A DNA stretch of 64,000 nucleotides from Bosea sp. 685 (GTDB taxonomy: Bacteria; Pseudomonadota; Alphaproteobacteria; Rhizobiales; Beijerinckiaceae), in contig NZ_CP134779.1 of NCBI RefSeq assembly GCF_031884435.1, forward strand, positions 5,146,001 through 5,210,000. Direction: 5' to 3'. The translations under genes and the position numbers were made by a program. How positions within the stretch are numbered: position 1 is the first letter of the stretch; each line of letters begins with the position of its first letter. Below, piece by piece: positions 1 through 7,623 of the stretch. The notes under the pieces are model-generated. The model had not been told where the DNA came from. It saw only the letters and a program-made list of their open reading frames with translations, and searched no databases.

Positions 1-49
1 TGGCCGCGCTACGCCTAGCGATCGAAGTCACGGAGCATTGCAAGGCAAG

Positions 50-832
50 ATGGGCACGGTTCGCTACGAAACGGAGAACGGCATCGCCCGGCTGGTGCTC
101 GACCAGCCGCAGAAGATGAACGCGATGAGCTATGAGATGTGGGCGAGCCTGCCGGGCCTCGTCGCCCGCGCGGAGGCCGACCGCGAGGTCCGCGCCATCG
201 TCGTCGCAGGTGAGGGCGGGCGTGCCTTCTGCGCCGGCGCCGACATCTCGCAATTCGGCGAGAAGCGCGACAGCGCCACCGAAACCCGGGCCTATGACGA
301 GGCCTATCTGCAAGGCTGCGCCGCGCTGGTCCATGCCGCCAAGCCGACGATCGCGCTCATTCGCGGGATCTGCTTCGGCGGCGGCTTCGGATTGGCGATG
401 AGCTGCGACCTCAGATTGGCGCGGGCCGATTCGCGCTTCCGCATTCCCGCCGCGCGGCTCGGCCTCGGCTATGCCTATGAGGGCGTGCGCATGCTGGTGG
501 CCAAGCTCGGCTTCGGCCCCGCTTCCGACCTCCTGCTCAGCGCCCGCATCATCGCTGGCGAGGAAGCGCTGCGCCTGGGCGTCGTCACCGCGCTCTGGGG
601 CGCCGACAGCTTCGAGAAGGAGGCTTGCGACTACCTCGCGCGGATCGCCGGCAATGCGCCGCTGACCTTGCGAGCGCTCAAACATGCGCTGAGCGAACTC
701 ACCCGCCCCGAGAGCGAGCGGGACATCGCCAGAGTCGAGGCCTCCATCGCGACCTGCTTCAGCAGCGCCGATTATCGCGAGGGCCAGCGCGCCTTCAAGG
801 AGAAGCGCGAACCGGCCTTCACGGGGGAATAG
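50..832 (+). CDS. Crotonase-fold (enoyl-CoA hydratase-like) protein, catalytic glutamates absent
   Basis: The 260-residue protein has the crotonase (ECH/isomerase) fold pattern: the CoA-binding, oxyanion-hole segment AFCAGADIS at about residues 59-67 and a second oxyanion segment CFGGGFG at about 108-114. The two glutamates that do acid-base chemistry in true enoyl-CoA hydratases appear to be lost: GGGxELA reads GGGFGLA, and the later PE reads PA in FRIPAARLG. A different acyl-CoA reaction, or a non-hydratase role, is therefore likely (inference). I chose the ATG at 50, behind a weak AAGG, over the TTG at 38, because conserved sequence begins a few residues after it. An SDR gene follows 31 bases downstream on the same strand, so the two may be cotranscribed and act on the same acyl-CoA or keto intermediate. 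Substrate unknown. Confidence 0.85.
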   Translation: MGTVRYETENGIARLVLDQPQKMNAMSYEMWASLPGLVARAEADREVRAIVVAGEGGRAFCAGADISQFGEKRDSATETRAYDEAYLQGCAALVHAAKPTIALIRGICFGGGFGLAMSCDLRLARADSRFRIPAARLGLGYAYEGVRMLVAKLGFGPASDLLLSARIIAGEEALRLGVVTALWGADSFEKEACDYLARIAGNAPLTLRALKHALSELTRPESERDIARVEASIATCFSSADYREGQRAFKEKREPAFTGE

Positions 833-863
833 AGCCCGCGCCATCGCAACAAGGATCAATCGC

Positions 864-1631
864 ATGGATCTGAAACTGACCGGCCGCCGCGTCCTGATCA
901 CTGGCGGCTCGAAAGGCATCGGCGCAGCCTGCGCAAAAACCTTCCTGGCGGAGGGCTGCTCCGTCGTCCTCGTCGCGCGCGACACTGAGCGCCTCGCGGC
1001 CACGGCGGCGGCGCTGGGCGAAGCCAACCGCGTCGCGAGTTGCGCCGCCGATCTCTCGGTCGCGGCCGAGCGCGAACGTATCGCAGCCAGCTACCCCGAT
1101 ATCGACATCCTCGTGAACAATGCCGGCGCGATCCCCGGCGGCGGGCTGCTCGACCTTTCCATGGAACGCTGGGAGCAGGCCTGGGCGCTGAAGGTGATGG
1201 GCTATATCCATCTGACCAAGCTCTATCTGGCGGGGATGAAGGAGCGGAAGGCCGGCATCATCGTCAACATCATCGGCGGGGCCGGGCGCAGCCCGCGCTA
1301 CGATTATGTCTGCGGCGGCACAGGCAACGCCGCGTTGATGGCCTTCACCAGCGCGGTCGGCGGAAAATCGGTTGATTGGGGCGTGCGCGTCTTCGGCATC
1401 AACCCCTCGCAGACCCGCACCGACCGGATCATCTCGCTCAGCAAGAGTCGCGCTGCGGCTTCGCTCGGCGACGAGGCGCGCTGGGAGGAGATGCTGACGA
1501 ACCTGCCATTGGACCGATTGATCGAACCCGAGGAGATCGCCAACGCCGCCGCCTTCCTGGCCTCGCCGGCCTGCGGTTATGTCAGCGGCACGGTGCTCGA
1601 CGTCGATGGCGGCGGGGCGTTTCGGGGCTGA
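864..1631 (+). CDS. Short-chain dehydrogenase/reductase family protein with atypical active site
   Basis: The 255-residue protein is a Rossmann-fold SDR: cofactor motif TGGSKGIG at residues 13-20, NNAG at 85-88, and the C-terminal pattern VSGTVLDVDGGGAF. The catalytic block is unusual. Where classical SDRs have YxxxK, this protein has RYDYVCGGTGNAALMAFT at about 145-162, with Asn at the usual Lys position and no Tyr four residues before it. Similar NAALMAFT-type SDRs occur in Hyphomicrobiales as far as I recall. It may therefore be a weak or non-classical oxidoreductase. It follows the crotonase-like gene by 31 bases and converges with the VOC gene 19 bases beyond its stop. Substrate unknown. 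Confidence 0.85.
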   Translation: MDLKLTGRRVLITGGSKGIGAACAKTFLAEGCSVVLVARDTERLAATAAALGEANRVASCAADLSVAAERERIAASYPDIDILVNNAGAIPGGGLLDLSMERWEQAWALKVMGYIHLTKLYLAGMKERKAGIIVNIIGGAGRSPRYDYVCGGTGNAALMAFTSAVGGKSVDWGVRVFGINPSQTRTDRIISLSKSRAAASLGDEARWEEMLTNLPLDRLIEPEEIANAAAFLASPACGYVSGTVLDVDGGGAFRG

Positions 1632-1650
1632 CGCTCTCTCCCTCGGCGGC

Positions 1651-2043
1651 TCAATACTCGGCGTAGATCTCGATGATGTTGTCCTCGGGATCGCGAAAGA
1701 ACAGCGTGCGGTGACGCCAGTTGGGCAGATCGGTCGGCTCCCTGAGGATCGGCACGCCCTTGGCGACCAGTTCCGCATGGCAGGCATCGACCACAGGAGG
1801 CGCCACGCGAAAGGCAAGCTGGACCGCCGCCGATCCCGGCAGCGTTTTGCCGTCGTCGCAGACGCTCCACACGCCGCGCGGCCGCAAGGCGAGCAGCGCT
1901 GCGCCGACGCGAAAGCTGACCCAGTTCTCAAGGTCGACCTCGATCGGAAACTGCATGATATCGCGGTAAAACGCGCGCGTTTCCGCCATTCTGCTGCACA
2001 GGATGACGGTGTAATCGAGGTTACCTATCCCGCCCAGGCTCAC
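1651..2043 (-). CDS. VOC family (glyoxalase/bleomycin resistance/dioxygenase fold) protein
   Basis: This 130-residue protein has the paired beta-alpha-beta-beta-beta layout of the vicinal oxygen chelate superfamily: an N-terminal DYTVILCSRMAETRAFYRD segment and a C-terminal FFRDPEDNIIEIYAEY segment, whose Glu is the usual last metal ligand. Members include glyoxalase I, extradiol dioxygenases and antibiotic-binding proteins, and sequence alone does not say which. The start is GTG at 2041-2043, preceded by a good AAGGAG seven bases upstream. It lies 23 bases downstream of anmK on the same strand and may be cotranscribed with it. Confidence 0.8.
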   Translation of the reverse strand: MSLGGIGNLDYTVILCSRMAETRAFYRDIMQFPIEVDLENWVSFRVGAALLALRPRGVWSVCDDGKTLPGSAAVQLAFRVAPPVVDACHAELVAKGVPILREPTDLPNWRHRTLFFRDPEDNIIEIYAEY

Positions 2044-2066
2044 TGCGATGCTCCTTGATCTTGCGG

Positions 2067-3170
2067 TCAGCCGACGCGGTTCAAGCGCCCACCCGTCAAC
2101 GGCTGCGGCACGCCGGTCGTGCCGGGCAGGCTGAGCGGCAGCCCCTTGACCGAGCGGATCGCGAGATAGGCGAAGGTCTGGGCTTCCAGCGCATCGCCGT
2201 CCCAGCCCGCCGCCTCGACAGGCGCGACGGGAACGCCGAGGCGGCTCGCGAGCCGCGCCATGAAATGCCGGTTCAGCCGCCCGCCGCCGGTGACGAGCCA
2301 GCGCTTGGGCACATCAGGCACATGGCGCAGCGAGGCGACGACGCTCTCGATTGTGAAGGCGGCGAGCGTCGCGGCGCCATCGGCATCCGGCAACGTCTCG
2401 ACCACCTGGGCACGGCGGTGGAAATCATTGCGATCGAGCGATTTCGGCGCGGGACGGTCGAAATAAGGGTTCTGCATGAAGCCTGCGACCAAATCCTGCC
2501 GCACCTGCCCGCTCGCTGCGAGCGCGCCGTCGGCATCATAGCTGCGGCCCTGCCGGCGCAGCACGAAATCGTCGAGGATCGCGCTCGCCGGGCCGGTGTC
2601 GAAGGCGATCACGGTCTCGCCGTCGATATAGGTGACGTTGCCGACGCCGCCGAGGTTCAAGACCATGACGGGCTGCTCCAGCGCCTGCGCCAGCGCCCTG
2701 TGATAGAGCGGCGCGAAGGGCGCGCCCTCGCCGCCGGCCGCGACATCGGCATGGCGGAAGCGATCAACGGTGGCGATGCCGAGCGCCTGCGCCACAGCCG
2801 GCCCATCGATGAGCTGGCGGGTGAAGCGCTGTTCGGGCCGGTGATAGACGGTCTGGCCATGCAGGCCGACGAGATCGATCGCGGCGGGATCGAGCTTCTG
2901 CTCGGCGATGAAACGCTGGACCGCGGCGAGATGGTCGGCGGTCACCGCCGCCTCGAGTTCGACAAGCGGCTCGGTCAGCGCGCGCTCGGCCTCAGCGACC
3001 AGTGCCTGCAATTCACGCCGTGTGCTGTCGCGATAGGGATAAGAGGCGCCGGCACCGAAGCGCGGCGTGTCCTGGCCGTCGCTGGTGACGATCGACACGT
3101 CTATACCGTCCATCGAGGTGCCACTGATGACGCCGATGGCGGTAAGGGTATCTTGTTCGAACGACCGCAT
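2067..3170 (-). CDS. anmK: Anhydro-N-acetylmuramic acid kinase
   Basis: AnmK phosphorylates and hydrolyses 1,6-anhydro-MurNAc released by lytic transglycosylases, giving MurNAc-6-phosphate for cell-wall recycling in the cytoplasm. The 367-residue protein carries the family signature ISGTSMDGID at residues 15-24, the ASKHA-type segment VLNLGGVGNVTYI, the substrate loop GLHGQTVYHRP and TGGGRLNRHFM near the C-terminus. Length matches the family. The frame stays open to an ATG at 3209, but that start lies inside an inverted repeat (3199-3246). The ATG at 3168-3170, behind AAGGG, is the likely start. The VOC gene follows on the same strand. No other muropeptide recycling gene is adjacent. Confidence 0.95.
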   Translation of the reverse strand: MRSFEQDTLTAIGVISGTSMDGIDVSIVTSDGQDTPRFGAGASYPYRDSTRRELQALVAEAERALTEPLVELEAAVTADHLAAVQRFIAEQKLDPAAIDLVGLHGQTVYHRPEQRFTRQLIDGPAVAQALGIATVDRFRHADVAAGGEGAPFAPLYHRALAQALEQPVMVLNLGGVGNVTYIDGETVIAFDTGPASAILDDFVLRRQGRSYDADGALAASGQVRQDLVAGFMQNPYFDRPAPKSLDRNDFHRRAQVVETLPDADGAATLAAFTIESVVASLRHVPDVPKRWLVTGGGRLNRHFMARLASRLGVPVAPVEAAGWDGDALEAQTFAYLAIRSVKGLPLSLPGTTGVPQPLTGGRLNRVG

Positions 3171-3198
3171 GAGCCCTTGACGCCTCCCCAAATTCACG

Positions 3199-3246
3199 CG
3201 CGCCGTCATCCCGGGCGAACGAAGGGAGACCCGGGATGACGGCGCG
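3199..3246. repeat. REP-like intergenic inverted repeat (GTCATCCCGGG type)
   Basis: A 17-base arm beginning CGCGCCGTCATCCCGGG at 3199-3215 is perfectly inverted at 3230-3246, around a 14-base loop. The GTCATCCCGGG/CCCGGGATGAC core is typical of short intergenic repeats scattered in Hyphomicrobiales genomes. It lies just upstream of anmK and downstream of the second DUF1330 gene, both on the minus strand. In RNA it would form a very stable hairpin and could attenuate read-through, although no T tract follows. Elements with the same GTCATCC ends lie at 28383-28463 and 43267-43445. Confidence 0.85.
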
Positions 3247-3266
3247 TTGACTGACGGACTCGGCAG

Positions 3267-3575
3267 CTAGTCGCCCGGCTGGGCGCCGTCATAGCCGCCG
3301 ATGATGACGAGGTCAGCCTTTCCGGCCTGGGCGAGGTACTTCACCGCCTCCTGGTATTCCGGCGAATCGTAGCAGGCGCGCGCCGTCGCCTCGTCCTTGA
3401 ACTCAAGGATGACATTGTGTTTGCGCCCCTCGCCGCGGGCGAGCTTGTAATCACCGCCGCGCACCAGAAACTTCGCGCCGTATTTGGCGAAGGCGATCGC
3501 GTTCAGCGCGCGGTAGCTGTCATAGGCGGCGGTGTTCTCGACATCGAGCCGCGCGATCCAATAGCCCTTCGCCAT
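3267..3575 (-). CDS. DUF1330 family protein (second of a tandem pair)
   Basis: The 102-residue protein has the dimeric alpha/beta-barrel DUF1330 pattern: start MAKGYWIARLDVENTAAYD, a central FLVRGGDY, then NVILEFKDEATARACYDSPEYQEA. DUF1330 proteins are small cytoplasmic proteins of unknown function related to the EthD/antibiotic monooxygenase ferredoxin-like fold. The ATG at 3573-3575 lies 4 bases after the stop of a paralogous gene with the same architecture, so the pair looks translationally coupled and arose by duplication. It is the last gene of the vapBC-to-pyrF strand run. Function unknown. Confidence 0.88.
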   Translation of the reverse strand: MAKGYWIARLDVENTAAYDSYRALNAIAFAKYGAKFLVRGGDYKLARGEGRKHNVILEFKDEATARACYDSPEYQEAVKYLAQAGKADLVIIGGYDGAQPGD

Positions 3576-3579
3576 GGCT

Positions 3580-3867
3580 TCAGACCCCCTCGACCACGAC
3601 GATGTCGATTTCGCCGGCGCCTTCGCGCAGCTTGCGCGCCTCGGCATATTCCGGCGAGTTGGCATAGGCCTTGGCCGAGGCGAAATCGGCGAATTCGAGC
3701 ACGACATTGCGGGCCCGGCCCTCGCCCTCGGCCACCGTCATCTGGCCGCCGCGCACAAGCGGCGTGCCGCCATATTGTTTGATCGCTTCGGAAGCCTTGG
3801 CGGCATAGGCCGCCCATTTGGTCGCGTCGATAACCTTGGCGCGCGCCACGACATATCCCTTAGGCAT
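3580..3867 (-). CDS. DUF1330 family protein (first of a tandem pair)
   Basis: This 95-residue paralogue of the following gene has the same order of motifs: MPKGYVVARAKVIDATKW, PLVRGGQM, NVVLEFADFASAKAYANSPEYAEA. The start is the ATG at 3865-3867; the frame is open further upstream, but that part lacks family similarity and runs into pyrF. It lies 40 bases downstream of pyrF in the same direction, so cotranscription is likely. The biochemical role of DUF1330 is not established. Confidence 0.88.
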   Translation of the reverse strand: MPKGYVVARAKVIDATKWAAYAAKASEAIKQYGGTPLVRGGQMTVAEGEGRARNVVLEFADFASAKAYANSPEYAEARKLREGAGEIDIVVVEGV

Positions 3868-3907
3868 TTCCGTATCCGTCTCTGGGTGGTTCGGTTGGAG
3901 CGCGAGC

Positions 3908-4615
3908 TTATGAGGCTGCGGCGATCTCGTCCATGATCGCGGCGGCCGCTCCACGCGGGTCTGCCGCGCGAATGATGGGACGCCCGATGACAAGGTGGTC
4001 GACGCCGGCGCGGATCGCTTCGCCCGGCGTCAGCGTCCGTTTCTGGTCGCCTGCGGCGCTCCCGGCAGGGCGGATGCCTGGCGTCACGATCAGCATGTCC
4101 GCGCCGACGACATCGCGCACGATCTCGGTCTCGGCCGCAGAACAGACGATGCCGTCGATGCCGGTGGTGCGGGCCTGCTCGGCGCGCAGGCGCACGAGAT
4201 CGCGCACGGCGAGCCCGTAGCCGGCGTCGCGCAGGTCACCATCGTCATAGGAAGTCAGGGCCGTGACCGCGAGAAGCTTCAACGCAGCCTCCGCCCGCCC
4301 CTCGACCGCGCCGCGCATGGTCTGGGGATAAGCGTGCACGGTGAGGAAATCGACGCCGAGATTGCTCAGCGACTGCACGCCTTCCGTCACCGTATTGCCG
4401 ATGTCGTGCAGCTTCAGGTCGAGAAAGACCTTCTTGCCCTCGGCCACCAGCTGCTGCGTGAGCTGCAGGCCGCCGGCGAAGGCCAATGCGTAACCGATCT
4501 TGTAGAAGCTCGCCTCGTCGCCGAGCTGCGAGACGATGCGATAGGCGTCCCAGATCGTCGGCACATCGAGCGCGACGATCATGCGGTCGCGGATATCGTT
4601 GATCTTCTGCGTCAT
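3908..4615 (-). CDS. pyrF: Orotidine 5'-phosphate decarboxylase
   Basis: PyrF converts OMP to UMP, the last step of de novo pyrimidine synthesis. The 235-residue TIM-barrel protein shows the active-site block [10 protein letters not shown] at residues 66-75 (catalytic Asp/Lys/Asp), the N-terminal IVALDVP strand, and the phosphate-binding PGIRPAG and VIGRPI segments. The ATG at 4613-4615 overlaps the TGA of the upstream phosphatase gene (ATGA), which supports this start over an upstream in-frame codon. The two DUF1330 genes follow. Confidence 0.96.
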   Translation of the reverse strand: MTQKINDIRDRMIVALDVPTIWDAYRIVSQLGDEASFYKIGYALAFAGGLQLTQQLVAEGKKVFLDLKLHDIGNTVTEGVQSLSNLGVDFLTVHAYPQTMRGAVEGRAEAALKLLAVTALTSYDDGDLRDAGYGLAVRDLVRLRAEQARTTGIDGIVCSAAETEIVRDVVGADMLIVTPGIRPAGSAAGDQKRTLTPGEAIRAGVDHLVIGRPIIRAADPRGAAAAIMDEIAAAS

Positions 4616-5196
4616 TGGCCAGCCACCTCCTCCATCGCGCGCCAAGCGTGGTGCACGATTCGTGTCGCGGCGTCGAATGCGAAGAGATTGCCGCCGCCGC
4701 CAGGTTGATCGCGTTTGCGCGCTATCGGCTCAGCCCCGAGATGGCAGAGCAGCAATGTGCCGACGCCGCCATGCCCGACGAACAGGATATCACCCTCGCC
4801 CGGTTCGGCCAGCGCGGCCTCGACCTCGCGCAGGATCCGCGCCTGCGCATCGAGTGCGCGCTCCCAGCCGCGAATGCTGAGCGTCGGCGAAGCGAAGAAC
4901 GCATCGGCCATCGCCTCGAAGGCGGGAGGCGGCAGATAGCCGGTCGCCGAGCGGTCGTTCTCATGCATGGCGTGCCGAGTTTCGACGGTAATGCCGAGCG
5001 CTGAGGCAATGCATTCCGCAGTCTCGATCGCCTTGCGTTCGGCGGACGAGACGATCCGACGCGTGGCGCGGAGCAGCGGCGCGCCCGCGAAGGCCTGCGT
5101 TCGCGCCAGGCCAACCGGCGACAAGCCCCAATCGGGCACAGGGACCGCAGGGTCGATCTGGACTTGCGGATGACTCAGATAGCGCGCGGTCGCCAT
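4612..5196 (-). CDS. Histidine phosphatase superfamily protein with altered RHG motif
   Basis: The 194-residue protein resembles branch 1 phosphoglycerate-mutase-like phosphatases: N-terminal ARYLSHPQV, the second Arg region [12 protein letters not shown], an acidic MHEND segment and the second catalytic histidine in FVGHGG. The first signature is normally RHG. Here it reads SHP, so the phosphate-binding arginine is missing while the nucleophilic histidine remains. Activity is therefore uncertain. I chose the ATG at 5194-5196; a TTG at 5208 would overlap the upstream stop. It is coupled to pyrF by a 4-base overlap. Substrate unknown. Confidence 0.8.
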   Translation of the reverse strand: MATARYLSHPQVQIDPAVPVPDWGLSPVGLARTQAFAGAPLLRATRRIVSSAERKAIETAECIASALGITVETRHAMHENDRSATGYLPPPAFEAMADAFFASPTLSIRGWERALDAQARILREVEAALAEPGEGDILFVGHGGVGTLLLCHLGAEPIARKRDQPGGGGNLFAFDAATRIVHHAWRAMEEVAGQ

Positions 5197-5204
5197 GCTC
5201 GCGC

Positions 5205-5852
5205 TCAAGCCGCGTCGCGCATCACCTGCTGGAACACCTGCGCCCAGACATCGGCGGTCTGCGCGCCGGAGACCGCGAGCTTGCCGTCGATGATGAAGAA
5301 GGGCACGCCGGTGACGCCGACCTTCTGGGCATGGGCCTCCAGCCCGATGATGGTCTCGCGCAATTCGTCATTGGCGAGCTCGTCGCGGGCGGCCTGCTCG
5401 TCAAAACCCTGCTCGACTGCGATCTCGACCAGCGTCTCCAGATTGCCGATGTCGCGGCCCTCCTGGAAATAGGCCTTGAACAGCGCCGCCGTCATGTCGC
5501 TGCCGCGCTGCACGGTGGAAGCGGCGGCGATCAACATATGCGCCATGCGGGTGTTCACGCTCCTGGTAACCTTGGCCCAGTTGAAGGTGATGCCGCTTTC
5601 GAGCGCCGCCTCCGAGAGCCTGACCTCGATCTCCTTGCGCTTGCCGGGGCCGAACTTGGCGTCGAGATAGGCCGTACGGTCCATCCCTTCCACCGGCATA
5701 TCCGGGTTCAGCTCATAGGGCAGCCAGGTGATGGCGACACGGTCGGTCAGGCCATGCGCTTCAAGCGCCTTTTCCAGCCGCGCCTTGCCGACGAAGCACC
5801 AGGGGCAAACGACGTCCGAGACGATCGCGATGGGCATCTTCTCTTGCATCAT
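5205..5852 (-). CDS. DsbA family oxidoreductase (FrnE-like)
   Basis: The 215-residue thioredoxin-fold protein has the CPWC active site at about residues 16-19, then the helical insertion typical of the DsbA/FrnE/HCCA-isomerase group, and the cis-proline segment VTGVPFFIIDGK. No signal peptide is visible, so it is probably a cytoplasmic disulfide or glutathione-linked oxidoreductase, like FrnE, and not periplasmic DsbA. Two adjacent ATGs (5850-5852 and 5847-5849) follow a strong GGAGG, and the second has the better spacing. It begins 9 bases after vapC on the same strand, so the toxin-antitoxin transcript may read into it. Confidence 0.9.
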   Translation of the reverse strand: MMQEKMPIAIVSDVVCPWCFVGKARLEKALEAHGLTDRVAITWLPYELNPDMPVEGMDRTAYLDAKFGPGKRKEIEVRLSEAALESGITFNWAKVTRSVNTRMAHMLIAAASTVQRGSDMTAALFKAYFQEGRDIGNLETLVEIAVEQGFDEQAARDELANDELRETIIGLEAHAQKVGVTGVPFFIIDGKLAVSGAQTADVWAQVFQQVMRDAA

Positions 5853-5861
5853 GAACCTCCG

Positions 5862-6248
5862 TCAGACCCGGCGCACCGCCCGGCCATAGCTGGCCAGCGT
5901 CGCATCGGCCGTTAGCAATATCATCCCCTCGACGGTCGCCTGGGCAACCAGGAGACGGTCGAAGGGGTCTCTATGGAGCGCCGGGAGCCTTTCGGTCGCC
6001 AGTGCATGTTCGCCGGTGACCGGTATCTCGCGGTAGCCGTTATCGAGGAGGCGACGGCGCAGCAAGGCCAGATCGACCGAAAAGTCGCTTCGCCCCAATC
6101 CATTCTTGATAGCGACCTCCCAAAGGCCAACGACGCTGTAGTTGATCTCGTTCTCGGGAGCGGCAATCAGTTCGACCGCCTCTCTCGACAGCATCCGAGA
6201 TTTGCCGGCCGTCCAGAGCAGAAGGTGCGTATCCAGTAATAGCCTCAC
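5862..6248 (-). CDS. vapC: PIN-domain toxin, VapC family
   Basis: The 128-residue protein is a PIN-domain ribonuclease of the type found in VapBC-like toxin-antitoxin modules. The expected acidic residues are present: Asp6 in MRLLLDTHLLLW, Glu44 in GLWEVAIK, Asp94/Asp97 in HRDPFDRLL and Asp115 in LLTADATL. Known VapC toxins cleave tRNA or rRNA when the antitoxin is lost; the target here cannot be read from sequence. Translation starts at GTG 6246-6248, overlapping the antitoxin stop by 4 bases, the classic coupled arrangement. It lies immediately upstream of the DsbA-like gene. Confidence 0.92.
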   Translation of the reverse strand: MRLLLDTHLLLWTAGKSRMLSREAVELIAAPENEINYSVVGLWEVAIKNGLGRSDFSVDLALLRRRLLDNGYREIPVTGEHALATERLPALHRDPFDRLLVAQATVEGMILLTADATLASYGRAVRRV

Positions 6249-6490
6249 GAACGGCCTTCGAACATGTCCAGAATGACGTCGGCGCCCATCGTGTCGAAAT
6301 CATCCGGCACCTGGATTTCCCCATCCATGAACCCGATACGACGCAACGGTCGCGATTCTCCGTCATCGAGCGGCACAAGCTTCACCATCGGCTTTCCTGC
6401 CTTGGCAATGACGACGCTTTCGCCCTTCGAGACCCGCTCGACCAGACGCGAGAGATGGGTCTTGGCCTCGTGGATATTCACCGTTTCCAT
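6245..6490 (-). CDS. vapB: Phd/YefM-type antitoxin of the VapBC-like module
   Basis: The 81-residue protein begins METVNIHEAKTHLSRLVE, the hallmark of Phd/YefM antitoxins: an N-terminal DNA-binding dimer, then GKPMVKLVPL, and an acidic flexible C-terminus that would thread into the PIN toxin. It is expected to neutralise the downstream toxin and autorepress the operon. GGGAAG lies 6-7 bases before the ATG. Two overlapping palindromes directly upstream (6508-6524) are candidate operators. Confidence 0.92.
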   Translation of the reverse strand: METVNIHEAKTHLSRLVERVSKGESVVIAKAGKPMVKLVPLDDGESRPLRRIGFMDGEIQVPDDFDTMGADVILDMFEGRS

Positions 6491-6507
6491 GATAGCTTCC
6501 CGGTTTG

Positions 6508-6524
6508 GTCCAGTGGACTTAGTC
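6508..6524. promoter_or_regulatory. Candidate vapBC operator (overlapping palindromes)
   Basis: The 17 bases GTCCAGTGGACTTAGTC contain two overlapping perfect palindromes with odd centres: GTCCA-G-TGGAC at 6508-6518 and GACT-T-AGTC at 6516-6524. They lie 18-34 bases upstream of the antitoxin start codon, where Phd-family repressors usually bind. The assignment rests on position and symmetry only. Confidence 0.45.
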
Positions 6525-6570
6525 TACCAGCATCACGCCCGGAAAGCATCCGGCGCTTGACCTTCCGCCT

Positions 6571-7623
6571 TCAATCCGGCGGATAGCGATGCCGCTCGCC
6601 GTGGCGATCCTCCGCCAGCATCACGCCACCGGGTGTCTCGCAGCCCGAGAGAAAGGCGGGGCCGACCGGAATCTTGCCCGCCCCACCCGGGATATCGAGG
6701 ATATAGGTCGGCTGGCACAGCCCTGAAAGATGGCCTCTCAGGCTTTTGACCAGCGCCTGCCCCTCTTCCAGCGAGAGCCGGAACTGTGAGGTGCCGGGCG
6801 CGAGATCGGGATGGTGCAGGTAGTAGGGCTTCACCCGGTTCTCGACGAAGGCGCGCATCAGGGCCGACAGCGTCTCGACATCGGCGTTGACGCCCTTGAG
6901 CAGCACGCTCTGGCTGATCAGCACATGGCCGGCATCAGCGAGGCGGGCAAGCGCAGCGTGGGCGGCATCAGTGAATTCGCGCGGGTGGTTGGCATGGATC
7001 GCGATGTAGCTCGCCTTGCCGGGTATACGAAGCGCGCGGGCATAGTCTGCCGTGACGCGCTCGGGCTGAACCATGGGCACGCGCGTATGCCAGCGCGCGA
7101 CCTTGATATGCGCGATCCCGGCGAGCCGCGCCGCGATCTCGCGAACACGCCTGGCGGAGAGGATCAGCGGGTCGCCACCCGTCATGATGACCTCCCAGAT
7201 CTCGGACCGGGAGGCGAGATAGGCCAGCGCCGCGTCGAGCTTCTCGCCGGTCAGCGCATCGCCGCCGGGGCCGACCATTTCGCGACGGAAGCAGAAGCGG
7301 CAATAAACCGGACAGGCATGGACGAGCTTGAGCAAGGCACGGTCGGGATAGCGATGCACCACGCCCTCGACCGGCGAATGCGCCTCGTCGCCGATCGGAT
7401 CGGCGAGTTCCTGCGGCAGGGTGACGAGTTCGGCCGCGGCGGGCACGAATTGCCGCGCGATCGGGTCGGCAGGGTCGGCGGGGTCGATCAAGGCCGCCAT
7501 GGCCGGCGTCACGGAGACGGCGTAGCGCCGGGCGACAGCATCGAGCGCGTCACGCTTTTCGGACGCGACGAGCCCCTGCGCGATCAGCGCATCGATGCTC
7601 CGCATGGGCGTATGGGCGTTCAT
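6571..7623 (-). CDS. epmB: EF-P beta-lysylation radical SAM enzyme (lysine 2,3-aminomutase family)
   Basis: The 350-residue protein is a KamA-family radical SAM aminomutase. The CxxxCxxC cluster motif is CPVYCRFC at residues 104-111, followed by GGDPL and the PLP-binding region typical of the family. EpmB isomerises L-alpha-lysine to (R)-beta-lysine, which EpmA attaches to EF-P. Family resemblance alone cannot separate it from catabolic lysine aminomutase. The ATGA overlap with epmA and the divergent efp next door make the EF-P role by far the most likely. The start ATG is 7621-7623. Confidence 0.93.
   Translation of the reverse strand: MNAHTPMRSIDALIAQGLVASEKRDALDAVARRYAVSVTPAMAALIDPADPADPIARQFVPAAAELVTLPQELADPIGDEAHSPVEGVVHRYPDRALLKLVHACPVYCRFCFRREMVGPGGDALTGEKLDAALAYLASRSEIWEVIMTGGDPLILSARRVREIAARLAGIAHIKVARWHTRVPMVQPERVTADYARALRIPGKASYIAIHANHPREFTDAAHAALARLADAGHVLISQSVLLKGVNADVETLSALMRAFVENRVKPYYLHHPDLAPGTSQFRLSLEEGQALVKSLRGHLSGLCQPTYILDIPGGAGKIPVGPAFLSGCETPGGVMLAEDRHGERHRYPPD

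Noticed and set aside
1..18. Five in-frame codons ending in TAG that could be the 3' end of a gene upstream
   Set aside because: Too short to support a product; no motif is visible.
819..1931. Long open frame on the minus strand over the SDR gene
   Set aside because: Antisense to a clear SDR gene and overlaps the VOC gene; arginine-rich composition typical of GC-rich shadow frames.
6571..7623. Annotation as catabolic lysine 2,3-aminomutase
   Set aside because: Overlap with epmA and divergent efp make the EF-P modification role much more likely.
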